Source: Zavarzinia compransoris
Lineage (GTDB): Bacteria > Pseudomonadota > Alphaproteobacteria > Zavarziniales > Zavarziniaceae
Assembly: GCF_003173055.1 (NCBI RefSeq)
Contig: NZ_QGLF01000001.1
Location: 627,085-691,084, forward strand
Direction of reading: 5' to 3'
DNA length: 64,000 bases
How positions within the stretch are numbered: the first letter of the stretch is position 1; each line of letters begins with the position of its first letter. Shown piece by piece: positions 55,127-64,000 of the stretch. The notes below the pieces were generated by a model. That model was not told where the DNA came from. It saw only the letters and a list, made by a program, of their open reading frames with translations, and did not search any database. The translations under genes were made by a program, and so were the position numbers.

Positions 55127-56299
55127 TCAGCGGTCGTAATCGTGGTGCAGGTCGTGGACCACCACGCCGCCGCCTTCCGGCGGCTTGCGCAGCCAGTCCG
55201 GGCGCTGCAACGTGCGCTTGGTATCCTCGTAGCCCGACTTCCAATGTTCCAGCATCGAGGTGCGGGAGAATTCGAAGTCCTTGGCGTCGCCCTCGTAATC
55301 CTTCTGCTGGTAGATCAGATGGGCGATGTTCACCGGCGGGATCTGCGAAACCTCGGCCAGCAGGGCCTTGTCCTCGTCGTCCAGCAGATGGGCCGGGACC
55401 TTGGACAGGGATTTCGCCACCCGCAGGCGGAAATCATGGTTGCGGCGATAGGTATCGGTGGTGAAGCGGGTCCGGCTCGAATAGGTGATGTCCTTCTGCC
55501 GGGCCATGACGTCGCGCATGTCGCGGGGCAGGGCACCATTGGCCGAGAACAGGTCGACCTGGAAGGCCAGGGTGGACAGCTGTTCCCGCTGGCTGAGCAG
55601 ATAGAGCAGCGGCGTGTTCGAGACGATGCCGCCGTCCCAGTAATGCTCGCCGTCGATCTTCACCGCCGGGAAGGCCGGGGGCAGGGCGCCCGAGGCCATG
55701 ATGTGCTCCGGGCAGATGCGTTCGCGGAAATTGTCGAAATAGAGGAAATTGCCGGTGCGCACGTTCACCGCGCCGACCGACAGGAAGATGCTGTCGTTGT
55801 TCAGCCGGTCGAAATCGACGAGGCGGAGCAGGGTGTCGCGCAGCAGGCTGGTGTCGTAGAAGCTGGTCGCCCCCTCGGCCCCGCGCAGCTGGAGCCAGGG
55901 ATTGATCCGGCGCGGCTCGAAGAAGCCGGGCTGGCCGAGCAGGGTGGTGACGTAGGAACTCCACTGGTTGCGCCAGGAGCGGAACAGGTCGCCGTCCGGC
56001 GTGAACAGCCAGATCTTGCGGTCGGAGACCAGTTCCCAGAATTCGCGCAGGCGCTCCACCCGCTTTTCCGGCGGGTTGCCGGCGATGATGGCGGAATTGA
56101 TCGCGCCGATCGAAACGCCGGACAGCCAGTTCGGCTGCACGCCGCGCTCGGCCAGCGCCTCGTAGACGCCGGCCTGATAGGCGCCGAGCGCGCCGCCGCC
56201 CTGGAACACCAGGGCGACCCGGTCATAGGCTTCGATGATCTGTTCGATTTCCCGCGCCTCATGGGCTTCGGTGCCGGGGCGGGCGGTACGGTCAAGCAT
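55127..56299 (-). CDS. patatin-like phospholipase family protein (DUF3734 type)
   Basis: Patatin-fold serine hydrolase, 390 residues. The oxyanion loop is FQGGGALGAYQAGVYEAL, the nucleophile Ser is in GVSIGAINSA, and the catalytic Asp in WDGGIVSNTPLLYLL. The C-terminal third (LSTLAFQVDLFS, then HLIYQQKDYEGDAKDFEFSR) is the DUF3734 region found in a bacterial subgroup, often linked to polyhydroxyalkanoate or lipid turnover. No signal peptide. Confidence 0.92.
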   Translation of the reverse strand: MLDRTARPGTEAHEAREIEQIIEAYDRVALVFQGGGALGAYQAGVYEALAERGVQPNWLSGVSIGAINSAIIAGNPPEKRVERLREFWELVSDRKIWLFTPDGDLFRSWRNQWSSYVTTLLGQPGFFEPRRINPWLQLRGAEGATSFYDTSLLRDTLLRLVDFDRLNNDSIFLSVGAVNVRTGNFLYFDNFRERICPEHIMASGALPPAFPAVKIDGEHYWDGGIVSNTPLLYLLSQREQLSTLAFQVDLFSANGALPRDMRDVMARQKDITYSSRTRFTTDTYRRNHDFRLRVAKSLSKVPAHLLDDEDKALLAEVSQIPPVNIAHLIYQQKDYEGDAKDFEFSRTSMLEHWKSGYEDTKRTLQRPDWLRKPPEGGGVVVHDLHHDYDR

Positions 56300-56536
56300 G
56301 TTTCGTCATTCTCCGGCGGCAACCGCCAAGGCGGGCGTCTGTTCCGCCATATAGTCGTGTAGCACACGGCCGCGACCGAGGGGGAGGTCGGCCAGGATAT
56401 GGGCGCCCCGTGCCGTTGCTGCAATGCGGCATATTCTGCCCGATTTTCGTTGCGCTGCAATGACGGCGGTGCGCCGGCAGGGCTGCCATGACGTTTCGTC
56501 GATTGCTTTGGCGCCCGAAGCCCGGATGCTCGCGTC

Positions 56537-58027
56537 ATGACAACGTCCCCGGACCCGGCGGCGCCGCGACAGGCGCCGGACCACCGCATGATCCGCCGCA
56601 TCATCGCCGGCATCATGCTGGCCATGTTCCTCGGGGCGCTGGACCAGACCATCGTCACCACCGCGCTGCCGACCATCGGGCGCGAGATGGCCGATGCGGG
56701 CGATCTGGCCTGGGTGGTCACCGCCTATCTGCTGTCGTCGACGGCGGTGACGCCGCTTTACGGCAAGCTGTCGGATGTGCACGGCCGCCGCGCCATGCTG
56801 CTGATCGCGATCACGGTCTTCGTCGCCGGCTCGGTCGCCTGTGCGCTTGCCCCGGATATGCTGACCCTGATCCTGATGCGCGGGGTGCAGGGGCTGGGCG
56901 GCGGCGGGCTGATCTCCCTGGCCCAGACGATCATCGCCGACCTCGTCTCGCCCAAGGAACGGTCGCGCTATCAGGGCTATATCGCCGGCATGTTCGGGGT
57001 CGCCAGCGTCGGCGGGCCGGTGCTGGGCGGGCTGATGGCCGAACACCTGCACTGGACCATGATCTTCTGGATCAACCTGCCGCTGGGCATCCTGGCCTTC
57101 GCCATGACCGACCGGGTGCTGCGGCGCCTGCCGCGCCACGACCGGCGCCGGCGCATCGATTACCTGGGTGCCGCGCTCATGGTCGTCGCCGCCGCCAGCC
57201 TGCTCCTGGCGCTGACCTGGGGCGGCGTCGCCTATCCTTGGGGCTCGCCCCGCATCGTCGGGCTGCTGGCGCTTTCCGCCCTGTTCTGGGCCGTTTTCGC
57301 CTGGCGCATCAAGACTGCCGACGAGCCTTTCCTGCCCCTGTCCGTCCTTGCCGACCCGGTGGTGCGGCGGGCGATCGCGGCCGCCTTTTTCGCCATGGGC
57401 ACCATGATCGGCCTGTGCCTGTTCATGCCGATCTATATCGAGACCGTGCTCGGCCATAGTGCCGCGACCTCGGGCCTGATGCTGATCGCCTTCATGGGCG
57501 GCACGCCGTTCGGGGCCATGATCTGCGGCCGGGCGATGGCGCGGATGCGCCATTACAAGCGCCCGTCCATGATCGGCCTGGCGATCTCGGCCGTGCTGAC
57601 GGCGGTGCTGGCCCTGTTTCCGCGTGCGCTCGGCGATACCGGCTTCATGGTGCTGGCCGCCCTGATCGGCGGCGGCATCGGCACCGCCCTGCCGCTGACC
57701 ACGGTCTCGATCCAGAATGCGGTGCCGATCGCCCAGATGGGCACGGCCACGGGGGCGATGAATTTCTTCCGCGCGCTCGGCAGCGCCCTGATCGTCTCGG
57801 CCCTCAGCGCCGTCTTCTTCGCGGCGCTGGGCGACGGGGCGCCGGCCGCCGGCCAGTCCCTGGAACGGCTGGCCGGGCAGTTGGCGGCGCGGGGTGGCGA
57901 CCTCGGCCAGGTGTTCACCCTGGTCTTCGGGGCGGCCGCCCTCGGCCTTGCGGTCGCGCTCGGCTTCGTCGTCGCGATGGAGACGAAGCCCTTGCGCACC
58001 TCCGTCGAGCCGAACCCGGCGGAATGA
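56537..58027 (+). CDS. DHA2-family MFS drug exporter
   Basis: Fourteen-helix drug:H+ antiporter-2 type transporter, 496 residues. Marks include FLGALDQTIVTTALPTIGREM in helix 1 with the family Asp, the loop GKLSDVHGRRAMLL (motif A), GGGLISLAQTIIADLVSPKERSRYQG (motif B), and GPVLGGLMAEHLHWTMIFWINLPLG (motif C of antiporters). Probably exports a toxic organic compound. No regulator adjoins it. Confidence 0.93.
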   Translation: MTTSPDPAAPRQAPDHRMIRRIIAGIMLAMFLGALDQTIVTTALPTIGREMADAGDLAWVVTAYLLSSTAVTPLYGKLSDVHGRRAMLLIAITVFVAGSVACALAPDMLTLILMRGVQGLGGGGLISLAQTIIADLVSPKERSRYQGYIAGMFGVASVGGPVLGGLMAEHLHWTMIFWINLPLGILAFAMTDRVLRRLPRHDRRRRIDYLGAALMVVAAASLLLALTWGGVAYPWGSPRIVGLLALSALFWAVFAWRIKTADEPFLPLSVLADPVVRRAIAAAFFAMGTMIGLCLFMPIYIETVLGHSAATSGLMLIAFMGGTPFGAMICGRAMARMRHYKRPSMIGLAISAVLTAVLALFPRALGDTGFMVLAALIGGGIGTALPLTTVSIQNAVPIAQMGTATGAMNFFRALGSALIVSALSAVFFAALGDGAPAAGQSLERLAGQLAARGGDLGQVFTLVFGAAALGLAVALGFVVAMETKPLRTSVEPNPAE

Positions 58028-58031
58028 ATGA

Positions 58032-59039
58032 TCAGAGCTTGACCAGCAATTTGCCGATATTGCCGCCGTCGAACAGCATGTTCAGGGCTTCCGGCGCACC
58101 CTCCAACCCCTCGACCACGGTCTCGCGCGCCTTCAGCCGGCCTGCCAGCAGCCATTGGGCCAGTTGGATGCTGCCCTCGGCATAGCGGTCCTTGAAGTCG
58201 AGGACGATGAAGCCCTGCAACCGGATCCGCTTCATCAGGAAGGGTGTCAGGTCGTAGCGCGGGCGCTGCACGTCGTTATAGGTCGAGATCATCCCGCACA
58301 GCGGCATCCGGCTGTAGAGATTCATGCGCCCGACCACGGTTTCCATGATCTCGCCGCCGACATTCTCGAAATTGACGTCGATGCCATCCGGCGTCGCCGC
58401 CTTCAACTGCTCCTTCCAGTCCGCCGCCTTGTAGTCGACGGCGGCATCGAAGCCGAGTTCCTCCGTGATGAAGGCGCATTTCGCCGCGCCGCCGGCGATG
58501 CCGACCACGCGGCAGCCCCTGATCTTCGCGATCTGCCCGACCACCGAGCCGACGGCCCCCGCGGCGGCCGAGACCACCACCGTCTCGCCCGGCTTCGGGG
58601 TGCCGATCTCGGTCAGGCCGAAATAGGCGGTCAGGCCGGTCATGCCGCAGGCCCCCATCAGCGAGGGGATGGGGATGGGCAGGCCGTCCGGGATCACGGT
58701 CGGCGGGAACAATTCGCCCGGCGCCCCGGCCACCGCGTAATCCTGCCAGCCGAGCAGGCCGGTGACGAGATCGCCCTCCTTGAGGTCCGGCCGGCGCGAG
58801 GCGACCACCCGGCCGACGCCGCCGCCCCGCATCACCTCGCCGATGGCGACCGGCGGCAGATATTGCGGCATGTCCGTCATCCAGACCCGGTTGGTCGGGT
58901 CCAGCGACAGGTAAAGGGTGCGGATCACGGCCTGGCCCTCGGCGGGTTCCGGCACCGGCGATTCGACGAGATCGAAATCGGCGCGGCCGACCCGGCCCAC
59001 CGGGCGCTGCTTCAGACGGAACTGGCGGTTGACGGACAT
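58032..59039 (-). CDS. NADP-dependent oxidoreductase (CurA-like MDR)
   Basis: Zinc-free medium-chain reductase, 335 residues, of the leukotriene B4 12-hydroxydehydrogenase/curcumin reductase group. Its start VNRQFRLKQRPVG and LYLSLDPTNRVWM are typical, followed by GMTGLTAYFGLTEIG, the dinucleotide motif VVSAAAGAVGSVVGQ, and FENVGGEIME. It reduces alpha,beta-unsaturated carbonyls with NADPH. Convergent with the DHA2 exporter. Confidence 0.93.
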   Translation of the reverse strand: MSVNRQFRLKQRPVGRVGRADFDLVESPVPEPAEGQAVIRTLYLSLDPTNRVWMTDMPQYLPPVAIGEVMRGGGVGRVVASRRPDLKEGDLVTGLLGWQDYAVAGAPGELFPPTVIPDGLPIPIPSLMGACGMTGLTAYFGLTEIGTPKPGETVVVSAAAGAVGSVVGQIAKIRGCRVVGIAGGAAKCAFITEELGFDAAVDYKAADWKEQLKAATPDGIDVNFENVGGEIMETVVGRMNLYSRMPLCGMISTYNDVQRPRYDLTPFLMKRIRLQGFIVLDFKDRYAEGSIQLAQWLLAGRLKARETVVEGLEGAPEALNMLFDGGNIGKLLVKL

Positions 59040-59163
59040 TTCTCTCCCCTTTGGTTATTTTGAACGCTCTGGTACCGGTTCTTCGATATGTTCAAATGGA
59101 CGCGCCCGAAATCAAGGATGGTGGAGTGGCGCTGCGATTCAGAAAGTGTAGAGATAAGTCTAG

Positions 59164-59523
59164 TTACGACATATGGAATGCAATTTCATTGTAATCCCCG
59201 AAGAATTTTAGGTCACCGAGATGCTTAACGGGCTCAAAATCTACCCTCCAAACATCGAGTTCAAAAAATACTCCATCTCTATCTAATATTATTGAGATAA
59301 CAACTTCGGTTCCGTCGATGTCTTTGTATATTTTTCTTGATAGAAATTCACCGAAGGTTCTATCTTCAGGATCTTTGAATATCCTGAGGCTTCCCATCCC
59401 GCCATCATTCAGGGTTGCCACTTTATAATTATCAAGATTATTGACGATCTCCTCCCCCTCTTTTACCCCGTGGAGCATTTCAGCGATTATTGCTTTTTCT
59501 GCTGCGGTAAGATCTCGGACCAT
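59164..59523 (-). CDS. DUF6984-like small protein in an AT-rich island
   Basis: A 119-residue protein (VRDLTAAEKAIIAEML...NNLDNYKVATLNDGGMGSLRIF...) that I recognise as the DUF6984 type, function unknown. Its codons are strikingly A/T-rich (many AAT, ATA, TTT) compared with all neighbours, a clear sign of recent transfer. Proteins of this size and style often occur as orphan immunity-like genes beside polymorphic toxins, but no toxin is present, so that reading is speculative. Confidence 0.75.
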   Translation of the reverse strand: MVRDLTAAEKAIIAEMLHGVKEGEEIVNNLDNYKVATLNDGGMGSLRIFKDPEDRTFGEFLSRKIYKDIDGTEVVISIILDRDGVFFELDVWRVDFEPVKHLGDLKFFGDYNEIAFHMS

Positions 59524-59695
59524 CTTCGCCTCGAGTGACTGTCATCCTTCCGGTATCGGTTGCGCCATTCTCTCTTGAAGACGCCAGAATAACCAGGGTG
59601 CCTCGGTGATCGTTGTCGCCCGACCATAAGACGAATGGCGGCCCATTCAAATGCGCCCGTTGCGGGCCCGCGCGCCAGACGATAATGCTTTGGCC

Positions 59696-61357
59696 ATGAC
59701 CGACCGTTTGCGCCTGACGCTTGCCCAGATCGATTTCACCGTCGGCGACATTGCCGGCAATGTCGCGCGGATCCTGGCCGCGCGGGACAAGGCCGCGGCC
59801 GCGGGGGCGGATCTCCTCGTCACCTCGGAACTGTCCGTCACCGGCTATCCGCCCGAGGACCTGGTGCTGAAGCCCGCCTTCGTCGCCGAGGCCAAGGCGG
59901 CCCTTGCCCGGCTGGCGGCGGCGACCGCCGACGGCGGCCCGGCGCTGCTCGTCGGGGCGCCCTGGGCGACGGACGAGGGGCTGTTCAATGCCGTCTTCAT
60001 CCTCGATGGGGGCGGGATCGCGGCCCGGCGCGACAAGGTCGACCTGCCCAATTACGGCGTCTTCGACGAGAAGCGCGTGTTCCGCGCCGGCGCCCTGCCG
60101 GAGGTGGTCGAATTTCGCGGCGTTCGCCTCGGCCTGCCGATCTGCGAGGATATCTGGACCCCGGCGGTCACCGGCCATCTGGCGGCCCGGGGCGCCGAGA
60201 TCATGATCGTGCCGAACGGCAGCCCGTTCGAGGCCGGCAAGGACGACCTGCGCCTGGATCTGGTGCGCGCCCGGGTGGCGGAGACCGGCGTGCCCCTGAT
60301 CTACCTGAACCAGGTCGGCGGCCAGGACGAGCTGGTATTCGACGGCGCCAGTTTCGCCGTCGGCGCCGATGGCACGCCATCGTTCCGGCTGCCCGCCTTC
60401 GAGGAAGCGCTCGCGACCATGGACTGGCGGCGCGGGGCCGGGGGCTGGGGGGCGGACGACGGCCCGCAGGCCGAACGGCCCGGCCCGCTTGCCCGGATCT
60501 ATGGCGCCATGGTGCTGGGCTTGCGCGATTACGTGAACAAGAACCGCTTTCCGGGCGTCGTGCTCGGCCTCTCCGGCGGCATCGATTCGGCGATTTCGGC
60601 CGCGGTCGCGGTCGATGCCCTGGGGCCGGAGCGGGTCTGGTGCGTCATGCTGCCGTCGCGCTATACCAGCCCGGACAGCCTGGAGGATGCGGCGCTCTGT
60701 GCCGGCATGCTGGGGGTCCGCCTGGACGAGGTGGGGATCGAGCCGGCGGTCGAGGCGTTCTCGGCCATGCTGGGCCCGGTGTTCGCGGGGCGGAAGCCCG
60801 ACATCACGGAAGAGAATATCCAATCCCGCGCCCGCGGCCTGGCGCTGATGGCGATATCGAACAAATTCGGCCACATGGTGCTGACCACCGGCAACAAGTC
60901 CGAGGTTTCGGTCGGCTATGCCACGCTCTACGGCGATATGTGCGGCGGCTATTCGGTTCTGAAGGATCTCTACAAGACCACGGTCTTCGCCCTGTCGCGC
61001 TGGCGGAACGAGAACCGGCCGGCGGGGGCGCTGGGCCCGGCCGGCCTCGTGATGCCGGAACGGATCATCACCAAGCCGCCGACCGCCGAACTGCGCGAGA
61101 ACCAGAAGGACCAGGACAGCCTGCCGCCCTACGAGGTGCTGGACGATATCCTAGAAGCCCTGGTCGAGGGCGAAATGGCCTTCGAGGATGTGGTCGCCCG
61201 CGGCCACGACCCGGCCACCGTGCGCCGGATCGAACATTTGCTCTATGTCGCCGAATACAAGCGTCGGCAGGCGGCGCCGGGGGTGAAGATCGGGCGCAAG
61301 CTGTTCGGCCGCGACCGCCGCTATCCGATCACCAACGGTTTCCGGGACGCCTATTGA
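59696..61357 (+). CDS. nadE: glutamine-dependent NAD+ synthetase
   Basis: Final step of NAD synthesis, amidating deamido-NAD, 553 residues. The N-terminal nitrilase-type glutaminase has its Glu in [15 protein letters not shown], Lys in [15 protein letters not shown] and Cys in GLPICEDIW. The C-terminal synthetase has the P-loop [10 protein letters not shown], then [22 protein letters not shown] 59696 is chosen over 59651. gltX follows 1 bp after the stop. Confidence 0.96.
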   Translation: MTDRLRLTLAQIDFTVGDIAGNVARILAARDKAAAAGADLLVTSELSVTGYPPEDLVLKPAFVAEAKAALARLAAATADGGPALLVGAPWATDEGLFNAVFILDGGGIAARRDKVDLPNYGVFDEKRVFRAGALPEVVEFRGVRLGLPICEDIWTPAVTGHLAARGAEIMIVPNGSPFEAGKDDLRLDLVRARVAETGVPLIYLNQVGGQDELVFDGASFAVGADGTPSFRLPAFEEALATMDWRRGAGGWGADDGPQAERPGPLARIYGAMVLGLRDYVNKNRFPGVVLGLSGGIDSAISAAVAVDALGPERVWCVMLPSRYTSPDSLEDAALCAGMLGVRLDEVGIEPAVEAFSAMLGPVFAGRKPDITEENIQSRARGLALMAISNKFGHMVLTTGNKSEVSVGYATLYGDMCGGYSVLKDLYKTTVFALSRWRNENRPAGALGPAGLVMPERIITKPPTAELRENQKDQDSLPPYEVLDDILEALVEGEMAFEDVVARGHDPATVRRIEHLLYVAEYKRRQAAPGVKIGRKLFGRDRRYPITNGFRDAY

Positions 61358-61358
61358 G

Positions 61359-62705
61359 ATGGTCGCCGTCCGCTTCGCGCCGAGCCCGACCGGCCGGCTT
61401 CACGTCGGCAATGCGCGCATCGCCCTGGTCAACTGGCTGTTCGCCCGGAAGAACGGCGGCAGCTTCCTGTTCCGCCTGGACGATACGGATACCGAGCGCT
61501 CGACCGAAGAATTCGCCCGCGCGATCGAGGACGACCTGCGCTGGCTGGGCCTCTATTGGGATGCTTTCGCCCGCGAGAGCGACCGCTACGCCCGCTATGA
61601 CGAGGCGATCGCGCAACTGAAGGCGGCCGGCCGGCTTTACCCCGCCTGGGAAACGGCGGAAGAGCTGGAGCTTCGCCGCAAGTTGCAGATCGCCCGCCAT
61701 CGCCCGCCGGTCTACGACCGCGCGGCGTGCGAACTCACCGAGGCGGACAAGGCCCGCCTGACGGCGGAACGGGGCGCGCCGCATTGGCGCTTCCGCCTCG
61801 ACGGGCGGCGCGTCGCCTGGACCGACCTCGTGAAGGGCGAGACCGCGGTCGATACGGCGTCGCTTTCCGATCCGGTCCTGATCCGGGCGGACGGGCGGCC
61901 GCTCTATACCCTGACCTCGGTGGTGGACGACATCGACTTCGCCATCAGCCATGTCATCCGGGGCGAGGATCACGTCACCAACACCGGCGTCCAGATCGAA
62001 TTGTTCGAGGCCCTGGGCGGGACCGTGCCCGGCTTCGGCCATCTGTCCCTGCTGGTCGATGCCGCCGGCGCCGGCCTGTCGAAACGTCTGGGCGCCCTGT
62101 CGCTGCGCTCGCTGCGGGAGGAGGAAGGGGTGGAGGCCATGGCGGTCAACGCCTTGCTGGCCCGCCTCGGCACCGCCGATCCGGTGGAACCGGCGGCGGA
62201 TCTGGCAAGCCTGGTCGCGGGCTTCGACCTCGGCCGCTTCGGCCGGGCGCCGGCCCGCTTCGATCCGGCCGAACTGCAAGCGCTGTCCGCCCGCGTGCTG
62301 CAACTGATGCCGTTCGAGACGGTCAGGGGCCGCCTGCCGCCCGGCGCCGACGACCGCTTCTGGCTGGCCGTGCGCGGTAATCTCGCCCGTCTCGACGAGG
62401 CGGCGGCCTGGTGGGACGTGGTCGCGGGCAAGATCGATCCGGTCGCGGTCGAGGATGGCGCCGGCGTCCTGGCCGCGGCCGCCGGCCTGCTGCCCGCCGG
62501 CCCCTTGACCGGGGACAGCTGGGGGGCCTGGACCAAGGCGATCGGCGCGGCCACCGGGGCCCGCGGCAAGGCGCTGTTCCTGCCGCTCCGCCTTGCCCTG
62601 ACCGGGCGCGGCCACGGGCCGGAAATGAAGGAATTGCTGCCCCTGATCGGGCGCGACAAGGTGCTGCACCGCCTGCAATGCCAGGGCGGGCAGCCCGCGG
62701 ACTGA
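61359..62705 (+). CDS. gltX: glutamyl-tRNA synthetase (short GltX2-like)
   Basis: Class I aminoacyl-tRNA synthetase charging Glu, 448 residues, the short type of the two GluRS proteins common in alphaproteobacteria. The HIGH region reads [16 protein letters not shown] (HVGN), then [11 protein letters not shown] and [13 protein letters not shown]. The KMSKS region reads [10 protein letters not shown] second GltX is expected elsewhere. It probably shares a transcript with nadE. Confidence 0.94.
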   Translation: MVAVRFAPSPTGRLHVGNARIALVNWLFARKNGGSFLFRLDDTDTERSTEEFARAIEDDLRWLGLYWDAFARESDRYARYDEAIAQLKAAGRLYPAWETAEELELRRKLQIARHRPPVYDRAACELTEADKARLTAERGAPHWRFRLDGRRVAWTDLVKGETAVDTASLSDPVLIRADGRPLYTLTSVVDDIDFAISHVIRGEDHVTNTGVQIELFEALGGTVPGFGHLSLLVDAAGAGLSKRLGALSLRSLREEEGVEAMAVNALLARLGTADPVEPAADLASLVAGFDLGRFGRAPARFDPAELQALSARVLQLMPFETVRGRLPPGADDRFWLAVRGNLARLDEAAAWWDVVAGKIDPVAVEDGAGVLAAAAGLLPAGPLTGDSWGAWTKAIGAATGARGKALFLPLRLALTGRGHGPEMKELLPLIGRDKVLHRLQCQGGQPAD

Positions 62706-62783
62706 CAATCGAGGGTAATTATCGTTTGACTCCCTTTCCCCGACGAGGTTACTCTTGCCGTCGAGGTGGGGAGTTTTTCGGCA

Positions 62784-63921
62784 ATGGCAGAGTTCCTGCG
62801 AAGCGCGCGGCCTGGGTTCATCGGCGGGGTCGCCTTTGTTTTTGCCGCGGTGCTGACCTTCATTGCCTCCTATTTCATGGTGCTGGATCTGCGCGGCCAG
62901 CTGGCCGATGATTTCAAGGATTTCGCCCTCGCCATGGCCGGGGATATCGCCGTTCTCGACCGCCTGGAAGGCGATCCCGGCCGGACCAATGCCCTGCTCG
63001 GCTTTGAAAAGCGTGTAACCCCCTGGCCTGACGTCCAACACGACGAATGCGTGTCCCGGATTGCCGACTGGCAGTTGGGGGGGGGGGGGGGCATACTCTG
63101 GGTTGCAATTCGCTGCCGGCGAGCTTGAAAAAGCCCGGGCTCTGGCACGTCCCCTCTGTTATGGCGCCAGGATCTCTTCCGTCAGCCATGCCGGCCTGAA
63201 CCAGGTCGACATCTTGATCGCCGGCCTCGATCAGGCCGGGCAGCGGCAGGTGACTTCGCTCCGGCTCTACCGCAGCGAGGTCGCGCCCTGGAGGGCGGTG
63301 GTCAGCCGGCCGCCGCAACTGGCCATCGCCTTGGCCGTCGCCCTGACTGCCGGCCTGTTCGCCTATGTCATCCGCCTGCGGCAATACCGGCTTCTCGTCG
63401 AGGTGCAGCGCCGGGCCTCGACCGACGGCCTGACCGGCGTTCTCCGGCGGGAGGAGTTCCTGGCCGGCCTCGATGCCGCGCTGGCGCGAAGCCGCCTGAA
63501 AGGGACCACGGGCAGCCTGCTCGTTCTCGACCTCGATCACTTCAAGGCGATCAACGACCGTTTCGGCCATGCCGCCGGCGACGAGGTGATCCGCAAATAC
63601 GGGCAGCATATCGGGGCCGGCCTTCGCTCCGGCGATCTTGTCGGCCGGGTCGGCGGCGAGGAATTCATGGTCCTGCTGCCGGGCCTGCCGAAATATGTCG
63701 CCGCGGAAGTCGCCGACCGCCTGCGCAAGCGCATGGCCGCCCATGCCTTCACCTTCGGCGGCGAGACCGTCTTCGTTACCGCGAGCATCGGCATCGCCTC
63801 GATCATGGCGGTCGATACAATGGACTCGCTGGTCGAACGCGCCGACAGCCGGCTGTACCGGGCAAAGCGACAAGGGCGCAACTGCGTGGTCTGGGAAGAC
63901 GAGGTCGAGGGGGATTTTTAG
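62784..63921 (+). CDS. membrane diguanylate cyclase, out of frame at a 15-G tract
   Basis: GGDEF protein read in two frames. ATG 62784 opens a frame with a membrane helix (FIGGVAFVFAAVLTFIASYFM) and the start of a periplasmic domain, then hits 15 consecutive G and stops at 63126-63128. The next frame continues the periplasmic domain, a second helix (LAIALAVALTAGLFAYVI) and a complete GGDEF domain with GRVGGEEFMVLL, plus an RSGD inhibitory site nine residues before it. With 14 G the whole is one 378-residue protein. Either phase-variable or a homopolymer artefact. Confidence 0.85.
63077..63091 (+). repeat. 15-G homopolymer tract inside the diguanylate cyclase gene
   Basis: An uninterrupted run of 15 G between codons for Leu (TTG) and Ala (GCA). 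Deleting one G, or adding two, joins the two halves of the gene. It is by far the longest mononucleotide run in the window. Confidence 0.95.
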
Positions 63922-64000
63922 TTTCCCCCGCCCTTTGCGTTATTTATGCCGTCGTCCCGGGGGTGAATTTTCGCCAAACTGCCAGGGCGGGTATGACAGC

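Overview
The window reads as the chromosome of a high-GC (about two thirds G+C by eye) free-living alphaproteobacterium, plausibly of the Rhodospirillales side. The support is indirect: an F1-ATPase zeta/DUF1476 inhibitor gene, a short second-type GluRS, a B12-dependent class II ribonucleotide reductase, a purCSQL cluster, and GTGA/ATGA-coupled gene pairs throughout. No prophage, plasmid backbone, CRISPR array or rRNA operon was seen. About 64 protein genes and one tRNA are packed on both strands with short gaps.

Layout. 1-5.3 kb: nrdJ (cut by the window edge), divergent recJ plus a chorismate mutase, then tRNA-Glu(TTC). 5.4-8.1 kb: small or unknown proteins, a DUF455 ferritin-like protein and a YkgJ Cys-cluster protein. 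8.3-10.6 kb: lepB-rnc-era. 10.7-16.4 kb: a membrane-anchored unknown, a luciferase-like oxidoreductase, coaA, recO, parC. 16.4-18.8 kb: a MarR regulator with an SDR gene interrupted by an in-frame stop, and an EamA transporter. 18.9-22.7 kb: phnC-phnD-phnE phosphonate import, then cobA. 22.7-31.8 kb: accessory metabolism, including a FrnE-like DsbA protein, a lipase-like hydrolase, SDRs, a qorB/HxlR pair, an IS5-like remnant around a DUF6959 gene, an XRE-cupin regulator divergent from a DMT transporter, and a tightly coupled four-gene operon (PhnZ-like HD oxygenase, small membrane protein, acyl-CoA ligase, atypical uracil-DNA-glycosylase-like protein). 31.9-36 kb: a CaiB CoA-transferase and envelope proteins. 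36-43 kb: purH, bolA, a transglutaminase-like protein, purL-purQ-purS-purC. 43-46 kb: DUF1476, GNAT, DUF2306, MFS. 46-53.2 kb: a CoA-linked catabolic cluster (LysR, CaiB, GST, thiolase-like, two acyl-CoA dehydrogenases). 53.2-64 kb: a PAS-GGDEF protein, patatin, a DHA2 exporter, a CurA-like reductase, an AT-rich DUF6984 gene, nadE, gltX, and a second membrane diguanylate cyclase.

How the genes work together. Housekeeping functions (dNTP, purine, CoA and NAD synthesis; DNA repair by RecJ/RecO; RNase III/Era) are interleaved with uptake and breakdown modules. The phosphonate importer lies about 12 kb from a PhnZ-like oxygenase, but no C-P lyase or PhnY was seen. The 46.9-53.2 kb cluster looks like beta-oxidation-type breakdown of a CoA-activated acid through a two-subunit acyl-CoA dehydrogenase. 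Four regulators (MarR, HxlR, XRE-cupin, LysR) each sit beside an inverted repeat suitable as an operator.

Most noteworthy: a 15-G tract that throws a membrane diguanylate cyclase out of frame by one base (possible phase variation, or a sequencing artefact); a perfect 14-bp hairpin that buries the likely ribosome-binding site of cobA; two intergenic hairpins with an identical 11-nt loop and covarying stems flanking an acyl-CoA dehydrogenase gene; and the PhnZ-like/CoA-ligase/UDG-like operon.
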